The notes under the pieces are model-generated. The model worked only from the letters and a program-made list of their open reading frames with translations, was not told the origin of the DNA and did not search any database. DNA of 64,000 nucleotides. Source: CBDBJR01 sp965206445 (lineage in GTDB: Bacteria > Pseudomonadota > Gammaproteobacteria > Arenicellales > Poriferihabitantaceae). This document shows positions 27,001-42,000 of this stretch, piece by piece. The stretch is from assembly GCA_965206445.1 (NCBI GenBank), contig CBDBJR010000002.1:248001-312000 (forward strand), read 5' to 3'. The first letter of the stretch is position 1; each line of letters begins with the position of its first letter. A program made the translations under genes and the position numbers.

Positions 27001-30000
27001 CGAGAGAGTCACCGTCACGGGCACCCCGCAGATTGCGCTGGATGTCGGCGGAAACACCCGCACGGCGGCCTACACCAGCGGCAGCCCCAGCACCGATCTG
27101 GTATTCGTCTACACGGTGGCCGCCGAGGAGAACGATGCGGACGGCGTGAGCATTGACGCCAATGCCCTCACCGTCCTCACCACGCCCAGCAGCACCATTC
27201 AAAACGCCGGCGGCAACGATGCGGACCTCGCGCATGATGCCGTGGTCGCAAACCCCGCCCATGCAGTGGACACGACCGCGCCGGAGTTGGTCAGCGCATC
27301 CGTCAGCGGCGCCGATCTGGTACTGACCTATAGTGAGACATTGGACAATACCTCTACGCCGGGCAATTTTGACTACACAATAACGGTGACCAATCCGTCG
27401 CTGTCGGAAGTGCCGGTCGCCGCTGTTGAAATCAATGCGGCCAATGTGATGCTGACGCTAAGCAGGGCCATCACCGACACCGAGACAGTCGAGGTGAGCT
27501 ACGTGTCCGGCGGCGCCCCGTTGCGGGATGTTGCCGGCAACAGTGCCGACGACTTCGACAACCAGGCTGTGACCACACCGGAGTCTGCCGGCGTCACCAT
27601 CTCCGAGGCGACACGCACCGTTGACTCGGAAGCCGACGGCACGGCCACCTACACCGTGGTCCTCGACACCCAGCCGACCGCTGATGTGGTGATTACGCCT
27701 GTGAGCGCCGACACCACGGTGGCGATGGTATCGTCACCGCTGACCTTCACCACCGCCAACTGGGACGCGGCGCAGACCGTCACCGTGACCGGCGTGGACG
27801 ACGATATTGATAATCCCGGTGACGCCCGTACGGCGACCGTAAGCCACACCGCGGATAGCACGGACACCAACTACGAAGCCAGCAGCACGGCCGGCAGCAA
27901 CATCGCGAGTGTCACCGTCACCGTCACCGATGACGACGACGCGCCGACCGGCATTACCTTGGCACTGAGCCCGAACAGCGTCGCTGAAGGTGTCGGCAAC
28001 GCCTCGATCACCGTCACCGCCACCCTTACGGGTGGCACCACCCGGAGCGAGGAGACGGTTATCAGCCTGGACACGGCACCCGACACGGCGACCGCGGGCG
28101 CGGACTACACGGCGCCGGCATCGGCAAACCTGACCATCCCGGCCGCCAGCGCCAGCGCTGAGATGATGCTGACCATTCCCGTCATGGATGACGTGATTGA
28201 TGAGGGAACGGGTGAGACCTTGAGTGTAATGGGCACGACCACGGTGGGCCTCACCGTCACCCCTGTCGACCTGACCATCACCGACAATGACAACGCGCCG
28301 ACCGTCATTACTCTGGCACTGAGCCAGAACAGCGTCGCTGAAGGTGTCGGCAACGCCTCGATCACCGTCACCGCCACCCTTGAGGGCACCACCCGGAGCG
28401 AGGATACGGTTGTCAGCCTGAGCACGGCGAACGGCACGGCGACCGCGGGCGTGGACTACACGGCGGTGGCATCGGTAAACCTGACCATCCCGGCCGCCAG
28501 CGCCAGCGCTGAGATGACGCTGACCATTCCCGTCACGGATGACGTGATTGACGAGGCGGATGAGACCTTGCGCGTCACGGGCACGACCACGGTGGGCACC
28601 CTCACCGTCACCGAGGCGCCCCTGACCATCACCGACAATGACAACGCGCCGACCGACATTACCCTGGCACTGAGCCAGAACAGCGTCGCTGAAGATGTCG
28701 GCAATGCCTCGATCACCGTCACCGCTACCCTTGTGGGCACTACCCGGACCGAGGATACGGTTGTCAGCCTGAGCACGGCGAACGGCACGGCGACCGCGGG
28801 CGTGGACTACACGGCGGTGGCATCGATAGACCTGACCATCCCGGCCGCCAGCGCCAGCGCTCAGATGACGCTGACCATTCCCGTCACGGATGACGTGATT
28901 GACGAGGCGGATGAGACCTTGCGCGTCACGGGCACGACCACGGTGGGCACCCTCACCGTCACCGAGGCGCCCCTGACCATCACCGACAATGACAACGCGC
29001 CGACCGAGATTACCCTGGCACTGAGCCAGAACAGCGTCGCTGAAGATGTCGGCAACGCCGCGATCACCGTCACCGCCACCCTTGAGGGCACCACCACCCG
29101 GAGCGAGGATACGGTTGTCAGCCTGAGCACGGCGGACGGCACGGCAACCGCGGGCGTGGACTACACGGCGGTGGTATCGATAGACCTGACCATCCCGGCT
29201 GCCAGCGCCAGCGCTGAGATGACGCTGACCATTCCCGTCACGGATGACGTGATTGACGAGGCGGATGAGACCTTGCGCGTCACGGGCACGACCACGGTGG
29301 GCACCCTCACCGTCACCGAGGCGCCCCTGACCATCACCGACAATGACAACGCGCCGACCGAGATTACCCTGGCACTGAGCCAGAACAGCGTCGCTGAAGA
29401 TGTCGGCAACGCCGCGATCACCGTCACCGCCACCCTTGAGGGCACCGCCACCCGGAGCGAGGAGACGGTTGTCAGCCTGAGCACGGCGGACGGCACGGCG
29501 ACTGCGGGCGTGGACTACACGGCGGTGGCATCGGTAAACCTGACCATCCCGGCCGCCAGCGCCAGCGCTGAGATGACGCTGACCATTCCCGTCACGGATG
29601 ACGTGATTGACGAGGCGGATGAGACCTTGAGTGTAATGGGCACGACCACGGTGGTCGGCCTCGACGTCACTCCGCAAACCCTGACCATCACCGACAATGA
29701 CGACGCGCCGACCGACATTACCCTGACACTGAGCCCGAACAGCGTCGCTGAAGATGTCGGCGACGCCTCGATCACCGTCACCGCCACCCTTGAGGGCACC
29801 ACCACCCGGAGCGAGGAGACGGTTGTCAGCCTGAGCACGGCGAACGGCACGGCAACCGCGGGCGTGGACTACACGGCGGTGGTATCGATAGACCTGACCA
29901 TCCCGGCCGCCAGCGCCAACGCTGAGATGACGCTGACCATTCCCGTCACGAATGACGTGATTGACGAGGCGGATGAGACCTTGAGTGTAATGGGCACGAC

Positions 30001-33000
30001 CACGGTGGTCGGCCTTGATGTCACTCCGCAAACCCTGACCATCACCGACAATGACGACGCGCCGACCGACATTACCCTGGCACTGAGCCCGAACAGCGTC
30101 GCTGAAGATGTCGGCAATGCCTCGATCACCGTCACCGCTACCCTTGTGGGCACTACCCGGAGCGAGGAGACGGTTGTCAGCCTGAGCACGGCGGACGGCA
30201 CGGCAACCGCGGGCGTGGACTACACGGCGGTGGCATCGATAGACCTGACCATCCCGGCCGCCAGCGCCAGCGCTGAGATGACGCTGACCATTCCCGTCAC
30301 GAATGACGTGATTGACGAGGCGGATGAGACCTTGAGTGTAATGGGCACGACCACGGTGGTCGGCCTCGACGTCACTCCGCAAACCCTGACCATCACCGAC
30401 AATGACGACGCGCCGACCGACATTACCCTGGCACTGAGCCCGAACAGCGTCGCTGAAGATGTCGGCAACGCCTCGATCACCGTCACCGCTACCCTTGTGG
30501 GCACTACCCGGAGCGAGGAGACGGTTGTCAGCCTGAGCACGGCGGACGTCACGGCGACCGCGGGCGTGGACTACACGGCGGTGGCATCGATAGACCTGAC
30601 CATCCCGGCCGCCAGCGCCAGTGCTCAGATGACGCTGACCATTCCCGTCACGAATGACGTGATTGACGAGGCGGATGAGACCTTGAGGGTAATGGGCACG
30701 ACCACGGTGGTCGGCCTCGACGTCACTCCGCAAACCCTGACCATCACCGACAATGACGACGCGCCGACCGACATTACCCTGGCACTGAGCCAGAACAGCG
30801 TCGCTGAAGATGTCGGCAACGCCTCGATCACCGTCACCGCTACTCTTGTGGGCACTACCCGGACCGAGGAGACGGTTGTCAGCCTGAGCACGGCGGACGG
30901 CACGGCGACTGCGGGCGTGGACTACACGGCGGTGGCATCGGTAAACCTGACCATCCCGGCCGCCAGCGCCAGCGCTGAGATGACGCTGACCATTCCCGTC
31001 ACGAATGACGTGATTGACGAGGCGGATGAGACCTTGAGTGTAATGGGCACGACCACGGTGGTCGGCCTCACCGTCACCGAGGCGCCCCTGACCATCACCG
31101 ACAACGACGACGCGCCGACCGACATTACCCTGGCACTGAGCCCGAACAGCGTCGCTGAAGGTGTCGGCAACGCCTCGATCACCGTCACCGCCACCCTTAC
31201 GGGTGGCACCCGGAGCGAGGATACGGTTGTCAGCCTGGGCACGGCGGACGGCACGGCGACCGCGGGCGCGGACTACACGGCGGTGGCATCGGTAAACCTG
31301 ACCATCCCGGCCGCCAGCGCCAGCGCTGAGATGACGCTGACCATTCCGATTATGGATGACGTGATTGACGAGGGAACGGGTGAGACCTTGAGTGTAATGG
31401 GCACGACCACAGTCGGCCTCACCGTCACCCCTGCCGACCTGGCCATCACCGACAATGACGACGCGCCGACCGACATTACCCTGGCACTGAGCCCGAACAG
31501 CGTCGCTGAAGATGTCGGCGACGCCTCGATCACCGTCACCGCCACCCTTGAGGGCACCACCACCCGGAGCGAGGAGACGGTTGTCAGCCTGAGCACGGCG
31601 GACGGCACGGCGACTGCGGGCGTGGACTACACGGCGGTGGCATCGGTAAACCTGACCATCCCGGCCGCCAGCGCCAGCGCTGAGATGACGCTGACCATTC
31701 CCGTCACGAATGACGTGATTGACGAGGCGGATGAGACCTTGAGTGTAATGGGCACGACCACGGTGGTCGGCCTTGATGTCACTCCGCAAACCCTGACCAT
31801 CACCGACAATGACAACGCGCCGACCGACATTACTCTGGCGCTGAACCCGAACAGCGTCGCTGAAGGTGTCGGCGACGCCTCGATCACCGTCACCGCCACC
31901 CTTGAGGGCACCACCCGGAGCGAGGATACGGTTGTCAGCCTGAGCACGGCGGACGTCACGGCGACCGCGGGCGTGGACTACACGGCGGTGGCATCGATAG
32001 ACCTGACCATCCCGGCCGCCAGCGCCAGTGCTCAGATGACGCTGACCATTCCCGTCACGGATGACGTGATTGACGAGGCGGATGAGACCTTGAGTGTAAT
32101 GGGCACGACCACGGTGGTCGGCCTCACCGTCACCGAGGCGCCCCTGACCATCACCGACAACGACGACGCGCCGACCGGCATTACCCTGGCACTGAGCCCG
32201 AACAGCGTCGCTGAAGATGTCGGCGACGCCTCGATCACCGTCACCGCCACCCTTGAGGGCACCACCACCCGGAGCGAGGAGACGGTTGTCAGCCTGAGCA
32301 CGGCGGACGGCACGGCGACTGCGGGCGTGGACTACACGGCGGTGGCATCGGTAAACCTGACCATCCCGGCCGCCAGCGCCAGCGCTGAGATGACGCTGAC
32401 CATTCCGATTATGGATGACGGGATTGACGAGGGAACGAGTGAGACCTTGAGTGTAATGGGTACGACCACAGCCGGCCTCACCGTCACCCCTGTCGACCTG
32501 GCCATCACCGACAATGACAACATGCCGACTGGCATTACCCTGGCGCTGAGCCCGAACAGCGTCGCTGAAGGTGTCGGCAACGCCTCGATCACCGTCACCG
32601 CCACCCTTACGGGTGGCACCCGGAGCGAGGATACGGTTGTCAGCCTGGGCACGGCGGACGGCACGGCGACCGCGGGCGCGGACTACACGGCGGTGGCATC
32701 GATAGACCTGACCATCCCGGCCGCCAGCGCCAGCGCTGAGATGACGCTGACCATTCCGATTATGGATGACGTGATTGACGAGGGAACGGGTGAGACCTTG
32801 AGTGTAATGGGCACGACCACAGTCGGCCTCACCGTCACCCCTGCCGACCTGGCCATCACCGACAATGACGACGCGCCGACCGACATTACCCTGGCACTGA
32901 GCCCGAACAGCGTCGCTGAAGATGTCGGCGACGCCTCGATCACCGTCACCGCCACCCTTGAGGGCACCACCACCCGGAGCGAGGAGACGGTTGTCAGCCT

Positions 33001-36000
33001 GAGCACGGCGGACGGCACGGCGACTGCGGGCGTGGACTACACGGCGGTGGCATCGGTAAACCTGACCATCCCGGCCGCCAGCGCCAGCGCTGAGATGACG
33101 CTGACCATTCCCGTCACGAATGACGTGATTGACGAGGCGGATGAGACCTTGAGTGTAATGGGCACGACCACGGTGGTCGGCCTTGATGTCACTCCGCAAA
33201 CCCTGACCATCACCGACAATGACAACGCGCCGACCGACATTACCCTGGCACTGAGCCAGAACAGCGTCGCTGAAGATGTCGGCAATGCCTCGATCACCGT
33301 CACCGCTACCCTTGTGGGCACTACCCGGACCGAGGATACGGTTGTCAGCCTGAGCACGGCGAACGGCACGGCGACCGCGGGCGTGGACTACACGGCGGTG
33401 GCATCGATAGACCTGACCATCCCGGCCGCCAGCGCCAGCGCTCAGATGACGCTGACCATTCCCGTCACGGATGACGTGATTGACGAGGCGGATGAGACCT
33501 TGAGGGTAATGGGCACGACCACGGTGGGCACCCTCACCGTCACCGAGGCGCCCCTGACCATCACCGACAATGACAACGCGCCGACCGAGATTACCCTGGC
33601 ACTGAGCCAGAACAGCGTCGCTGAAGATGTCGGCAACGCCTCGATCACCGTCACCGCCACCCTTGAGGGCACCACCACCCGGAGCGAGGAGACGGTTGTC
33701 AGCCTGAGCACGGCGGACGGCACGGCAACCGCGGGCGTGGACTACACGGCGGTGGTATCGATAGACCTGACCATCCCGGCCGCCAGCGCCAACGCTGAGA
33801 TGACGCTGACCATTCCCGTCACGAATGACGTGATTGACGAGGCGGATGAGACCTTGAGTGTAATGGGCACGACCACGGTGGGCACCCTCACCGTCACCGA
33901 GGCGCCCCTGACCATCACCGACAATGACGACGCGCCGACCGACATTACCCTGGCACTGAGCCAGAACAGCGTCGCTGAAGATGTCGGCAACGCCTCGATC
34001 ACCGTCACCGCTACTCTTGTGGGCACTACCCGGACCGAGGAGACGGTTGTCAGCCTGAGCACGGCGAACGGCACGGCAACCGCGGGCGCGGACTACACGG
34101 CGGTGGCATCGATAGACCTGACCATCCCGGCCGCCAGCGCCAGCGCTGAGATGACGCTGACCATTCCCGTCACGGATGACGTGATTGACGAGGCGGATGA
34201 GACCTTGAGTGTAATGGGCACGACCACGGTGGGCACCCTCACCGTCACCGAGGCGCCCCTGACCATCACCGACAACGACGACGCGCCGACCGACATTACC
34301 CTGGCACTGAGCCCGAACAGCGTCGCTGAAGATGTCGGCAACGCCTCGATCACCGTCACCGCTACTCTTGTGGGCACTACCCGGACCGAGGATACGGTTG
34401 TCAGCCTGAGCACGGCGGACGGCACGGCAACCGCGAGCGTGGACTACACGGCGGTGGCATCGATAGACCTGACCATCCCGGCCGCCAGCGCCAGCGCTGA
34501 GATGACGCTGACCATTCCGATTATGGATGACGTGATTGACGAGGGAGCGAGTGAGACCTTGAGTGTAATGGGCACGACCACAGTCGGCCTCACCGTCACC
34601 CCTGCCGACCTGACCATCACCGATGACGACGCGCCGACCGGCATTACCCTGACGCTGAACCTGCCCAGCGTCGCTGAAGGTGTCGGCAACGCCTCGATCA
34701 CCGTCACCGCCACCCTTGATGGTGGCACCACCCGGAGCGAGGAGACGGTTGTCAGCCTGGGCACGGCGGATGGCACGGCGACCGCGGGCGCGGACTACAC
34801 GGCGGTGGCATCGGTAAACCTGACCATCCCGACCGCCAGCGCCAGCGCTGAGATGACGCTGACCATTCCGATTATGGATGACGTGATTGACGAGGGAACG
34901 GGTGAGACCTTGAGTGTAGTGGGCATGACCACAGTCGGCCTCACCGTCACCCCTGCCGACCTGACCATCACCGACGATGACAACGTGCCGACCGGCATTA
35001 CCCTGACGCTGAACCCGCCCAGCGTCGCTGAAGGTGTCGGCAACGCCTCGATCACCGTCACCGCCACCCTCGAGGGCACCACCACCCGGAGCGAGGAGAC
35101 GGTTGTCAGCTTGGGCACGGCGGACGGCACGGCGACCGCGGGCGCGGACTACACGGCGGTGGCATCGGTAAACCTGACCATCCCGGCCGCCAGCGCCAGC
35201 GCTGAGATGACGCTGACCATTCCCGTCACGGATGACGTGATTGACGAGGCGGATGAGACCTTGAGTGTAATGGGCACGACCACGGTGGTCGGCCTCACCG
35301 TCACCGGGGCGCCCCTGACCATCACCGACAATGACGACGCGCCGACCGGCATTACCCTGGCACTGAGCCCGAACAGCGTCGCTGAAGGTGTCGGCAACGC
35401 CTCGATCACCGTCACCGCCACCCTTGATGGCACCACCACCCGGAGCGAGGATACGGTTGTCAGCCTGGGCACGGCGGACGGCACGGCGACCGCGGGCGCG
35501 GACTACACGGCGGTGGCATCGATAGACCTGACCATCCCGGCCGCCAGCGCCAGTGCTGAGATGACGCTGACCATTCCCGTCACGAATGACGTGATTGACG
35601 AGGCGGATGAGACCTTGAGTGTAATGGGCACGACCACGGTGGTCGGCCTTGACGTCACTCCGCAAACCTTGACCATCACCGACAATGACGACGCGCCGAC
35701 CGACATTACCCTGGCACTGAGCCAGAACAGCGTCGCTGAAGATGTCGGCAACGCCTCGATCACCGTCACCGCTACTCTTGTGGGCACTACCCGGAGCGAG
35801 GAGACGGTTGTCAGCCTGAGCACGGCGAACGGCACGGCAACCGCGGGCGTGGACTACACGGCGGTGGCATCGATAGACCTGACCATCCCGGCCGCCAGCG
35901 CCAGCGCTGAGATGACGCTGACCATTCCCGTCACGGATGACGTGATTGACGAGGCGGATGAGACCTTGCGCGTCACGGGCACGACCACGGTGGGCACCCT

Positions 36001-39000
36001 CACCGTCACCGAGGCGCCCCTGACCATCACCGACAATGACAACGCGCCGACCGAGATTACCCTGGCACTGAGCCAGAACAGCGTCGCTGAAGATGTCGGC
36101 GACGCCTCGATCACCGTCACCGCCACCCTTATGGGCACTACCCGGAGCGAGGAGACGGTTGTCAGCCTGAGCACGGCGGACGTCACGGCAACCGCGGGCG
36201 TGGACTACACGGCGGTGGCATCGATAGACCTGACCATCCCGGCCGCCAGCGCCAGCGCTCAGGTGACGCTGACCATTCCCGTCACGAATGACGTGATTGA
36301 CGAGGCGGATGAGACCTTGCGCGTCACGGGCACGACCACGGTGGGCACCCTCACCGTCACCGAGGCGCCCCTGACCATCACCGACAATGACAACGCGCCG
36401 ACCGGCATTACCCTGGCACTGAGCCCGAACAGCGTCGCTGAAGATGTCGGCGACGCCTCGATCACCGTCACCGCCACCCTTGATGGTGGCACCACCCGGA
36501 GCGAGGAGACGGTTGTCAGCCTGAGCACGGCGAACGGCACGGCAACCGCGGGCGCGGACTACACGGCGGTGGCATCGATAGACCTGACCATCCCGGCCGC
36601 CAGCGCCAGCGCTGAGATGACGCTGACCATTCCCGTCACGGATGACGTGATTGACGAGGCGGATGAGACCTTGAGTGTAATGGGCACGACCACGGTGGGC
36701 ACCCTCACCGTCACCGAGGCGCCCCTGACCATCACCGACAACGACGACGCGCCGACCGACATTACCCTGGCACTGAGCCCGAACAGCGTCGCTGAAGATG
36801 TCGGCAACGCCTCGATCACCGTCACCGCTACTCTTGTGGGCACTACCCGGACCGAGGATACGGTTGTCAGCCTGAGCACGGCGGACGGCACGGCAACCGC
36901 GAGCGTGGACTACACGGCGGTGGCATCGATAGACCTGACCATCCCGGCCGCCAGCGCCAGCGCTGAGATGACGCTGACCATTCCGATTATGGATGACGTG
37001 ATTGACGAGGGAGCGAGTGAGACCTTGAGTGTAATGGGCACGACCACAGTCGGCCTCACCGTCACCCCTGCCGACCTGACCATCACCGATGACGACGCGC
37101 CGACCGGCATTACCCTGACGCTGAACCTGCCCAGCGTCGCTGAAGGTGTCGGCAACGCCTCGATCACCGTCACCGCCACCCTTGATGGTGGCACCACCCG
37201 GAGCGAGGAGACGGTTGTCAGCCTGGGCACGGCGGATGGCACGGCGACCGCGGGCGCGGACTACACGGCGGTGGCATCGGTAAACCTGACCATCCCGACC
37301 GCCAGCGCCAGCGCTGAGATGACGCTGACCATTCCGATTATGGATGACGTGATTGACGAGGGAACGGGTGAGACCTTGAGTGTAGTGGGCATGACCACAG
37401 TCGGCCTCACCGTCACCCCTGCCGACCTGACCATCACCGACGATGACAACGTGCCGACCGGCATTACCCTGACGCTGAACCCGCCCAGCGTCGCTGAAGG
37501 TGTCGGCAACGCCTCGATCACCGTCACCGCCACCCTCGAGGGCACCACCACCCGGAGCGAGGAGACGGTTGTCAGCTTGGGCACGGCGGACGTCACGGCG
37601 ACCGCGGGCGCGGACTACACGGCGGTGGCATCGGTAAACCTGACCATCCCGGCCGCCAGCGCCAGCGCTGAGATGACGCTGACCATTCCCGTCACGAATG
37701 ACGTGATTGACGAGGCGGATGAGACCTTGAGTGTAATGGGCACGACCACGGTGGTCGGCCTCACCGTCACCGGGGCGCCCCTGACCATCACCGACAATGA
37801 CGACGCGCCGACCGGCATTACCCTGGCACTGAGCCCGAACAGCGTCGCTGAAGGTGTCGGCAACGCCTCGATCACCGTCACCGCCACCCTTGATGGCACC
37901 ACCACCCGGAGCGAGGAGACGGTTGTCAGCCTGGGCACGGCGGACGTCACGGCGACCGCGGGCGCGGACTACACGGCGGTGGCATCGATAGACCTGACCA
38001 TCCCGGCCGCCAGCGCCAGTGCTGAGATGACGCTGACCATTCCCGTCACGAATGACGTGATTGACGAGGCGGATGAGACCTTGAGTGTAATGGGCACGAC
38101 CACGGTGGTCGGCCTTGACGTCACTCCGCAAACCTTGACCATCACCGACAATGACGACGCGCCGACCGACATTACCCTGGCACTGAGCCAGAACAGCGTC
38201 GCTGAAGATGTCGGCAACGCCTCGATCACCGTCACCGCTACTCTTGTGGGTACTACCCGGAGCGAGGAGACGGTTGTCAGCCTGAGCACGGCGAACGGCA
38301 CGGCAACCGCGGGCGTGGACTACACGGCGGTGGCATCGATAGACCTGACCATCCCGGCCGCCAGCGCCAGCGCTGAGATGACGCTGACCATTCCCGTCAC
38401 GAATGACGTGATTGACGAGGCGGATGAGACCTTGAGTGTAATGGGCACGACCACGGTGGTCGGCCTCACCGTCACCGAGGCGCCCCTGACCATCACCGAC
38501 AATGACAACGCGCCGACTGGCATTACCCTGGCGCTGAACCCGAACAGCGTCGCTGAAGATGTCGGCAACGCCTCGATCACCGTCACCGCCACCCTTGAGG
38601 GCACCACCACCCGGAGCGAGGATACGGTTGTCAGCCTGAGCACGGCGGACGGCACGGCAACCGCGGGCGTGGACTACACGGCGGTGGCATCGATAGACCT
38701 GACCATCCCGGCCGCCAGCGCCAGCGCTGAGATGACGCTGACCATTCCCGTCACGAATGACGTGATTGACGAGGGAGCGAGTGAGACCTTGAGGGTAATG
38801 GGCACGACCACGGTGGTCGGCCTCACCGTCACCCCTGCCGACCTGACCATCACCGACGATGACGACGCGCCGACCGGCATTACCCTGGCACTGAGCCCGA
38901 ACAGCGTCGCTGAAGATGTCGGCGACGCCTCGATCACCGTCACCGCCACCCTTGATGGTGGCACCACCCGGAGCGAGGAGACGGTTGTCAGCCTGGGCAC

Positions 39001-42000
39001 GGCGGATGGCACGGCGACTGCGGGCGCGGACTACACGGCGGTGGCATCGGTAAACCTGACCATCCCGGTCGCCAGCGCCAGTGCTGTGATGACGCTGACC
39101 ATTCCTGTTATGGATGACGTGATTGACGAGGGAGCGAGTGAGACCTTGAGTGTAATGGGCACGACCACAGTCGGCCTCACCGTCACCCCTGCCGACCTGA
39201 CCATCACCGATGACGACGCGCCGACCGGCATTACCCTGGCACTGAGCCCGAACAGCGTCGCTGAAGATGTCGGCGACGCCTCGATCACCGTCACCGCCAC
39301 CCTTGATGGTGGCACCACCCGGAGCGAGGAGACGGTTGTCAGCCTGGGCACGGCGGATGGCACGGCGACCGCGGGCGCGGACTACACGGCGGTGGCATCG
39401 GTAAACCTGACCATCCCGGTCGCCAGCGCCAGTGCTGTGATGACGCTGACCATTCCCGTCATGGATGACGTGATTGACGAGGGAGCGAGTGAGACCTTGA
39501 GTGTAATGGGCACGACCACAGTCGGCCTCACCGTCACCCCTGCCGACCTGACCATCACCGATGACGACGCGCCGACCGGCATTACCCTGGCGCTGAGCCC
39601 GAACAGCGTCGCTGAAGATGTCGGCGACGCCTCGATCACCGTCACCGCCACCCTTGATGGTGGCACCACCCGGAGCGAGGAGACGGTTGTCAGCCTGGGC
39701 ACGGCGGATGGCACGGCGACCGCGGGCGCGGACTACACGGCGGTGGCATCGGTAAACCTGACCATCCCGGTCGCCAGCGCCAGTGCTGTGATGACGCTGA
39801 CCATTCCCGTCATGGATGACGTGATTGACGAGGGAGCGAGTGAGACCTTGAGTGTAATGGGCACGACCACAGTCGGCCTCACCGTCACCCCTGCCGACCT
39901 GACCATCACCGATGACGACGCGCCGACCGGCATTACCCTGACACTGAGCCCGAACAGCGTCGCTGAAGATGTCGGCGACGCCTCGATCACCGTCACCGCC
40001 ACCCTTGATGGTGGCACCACCCGGAGCGAGGAGACGGTTGTCAGCCTGGGCACGGCGGATGGCACGGCGACCGCGGGCGCGGACTACACGGCGGTGGCAT
40101 CGGTAAACCTGACCATCCCGGTCGCCAGCGCCAGTGCTGTGATGACGCTGACCATTCCCGTCATGGATGACGTGATTGACGAGGGAGCGAGTGAGACCTT
40201 GAGTGTAATGGGCACGACCACAGTCGGCCTCACCGTCACCCCTGCCGACCTGACCATCACCGATGACGACGCGCCGACCGGCATTACCCTGGCACTGAGC
40301 CCGAACAGCGTCGCTGAAGATGTCGGCGACGCCTCGATCACCGTCACCGCCACCCTTGATGGTGGCACCACCCGGAGCGAGGAGACGGTTGTCAGCCTGG
40401 GCACGGCGGACGGCACGGCAACCGCGGGCGCGGACTACACGGCGGTGGCATCGGTAAACCTGACCATCCCGGCCGCCAGCGCCAGTGCTGTGATGACGCT
40501 GACCATTCCCGTCATGGATGACGTGATTGACGAGGGAGCGAGTGAGACCTTGAGTGTAATGGGCACGACCACAGTCGGCCTCACCGTCACCCCTGCCGAC
40601 CTGACCATCACCGATGACGACGCGCCGACCGGCATTACCCTGGCACTGAGCCCGAACAGCGTCGCTGAAGATGTCGGCGACGCCTCGATCACCGTCACCG
40701 CCACCCTTGATGGTGGCACCACCCGGAGCGAGGAGACGGTTGTCAGCCTGGGCACGGCGGATGGCACGGCGACCGCGGGCGCGGACTACACGGCGGTGGC
40801 ATCGGTAAACCTGACCATCCCGGTCGCCAGCGCCAGTGCTGTGATGACGCTGACCATTCCCGTCATGGATGACGTGATTGACGAGGGAGCGAGTGAGACC
40901 TTGAGTGTAATGGGCATGACCACAGTCGGCCTCACCGTCACCCCTGCCGACCTGACCATCACCGACAATGACAACGCGCCGACCGGCATTACCCTGGCAC
41001 TGAGCCCGAACAGCGTCGCTGAAGATGTCGGCGACGCCTCGATCACCGTCACCGCCACCCTTGATGGTGGCACCACCCGGAGCGAGGAGACGGTTGTCAG
41101 CCTGGGCACGGCGGATGGCACGGCGACCGCGGGCGCGGACTACACGGCGGTGGCATCGGTAAACCTGACCATCCCGGTCGCCAGCGCCAGTGCTGTGATG
41201 ACGCTGACCATTCCCGTCATGGATGACGTGATTGACGAGGGAGCGAGTGAGACCTTGAGTGTAATGGGCACGACCACAGTCGGCCTCACCGTCACCCCTG
41301 CCGACCTGACCATCACCGACGACGACGCGCCGACCGGCATTACCCTGGCACTGAGCCCGAACAGCGTCGCTGAAGATGTCGGCGACGCCTCGATCACCGT
41401 CACCGCCACCCTTGATGGTGGCACCACCCGGAGCGAGGAGACGGTTGTCAGCCTGGGCACGGCGGACGGCACGGCAACCGCGGGCGCGGACTACACGGCG
41501 GTGGCATCGGTAAACCTGACCATCCCGGTCGCCAGCGCCAGTGCTGTGATGACGCTGACCATTCCCGTCATGGATGACGTGATTGACGAGGGGGCGAGTG
41601 AGACCTTGAGTGTAATGGGCACGACCACAGTCGGCCTCACCGTCACCCCTGCCGACCTGACCATCACCGATGACGACGCGCCGACCGGCATTACCCTGAC
41701 ACTGAGCCCGAACAGCGTCGCTGAAGATGTCGGCGACGCCTCGATCACCGTCACCGCTACCCTTGATGGTGGCACCACCCGGAGCGAGGAGACGGTTGTC
41801 AGCCTGGGCACGGCGGACGGCACGGCGACCGTGGGCGCGGACTACACGGCGGTGGCATCGGTAAACCTGACCATCCCGGCCGCCAGCGCCAGTGCTGTGA
41901 TGACGCTGACCATTCCCGTCATGGATGACGTGATTGACGAGGGAGCGAGTGAGACCTTGAGTGTAATGGGCACGACCACAGTCGGCCTCACCGTCACCCC

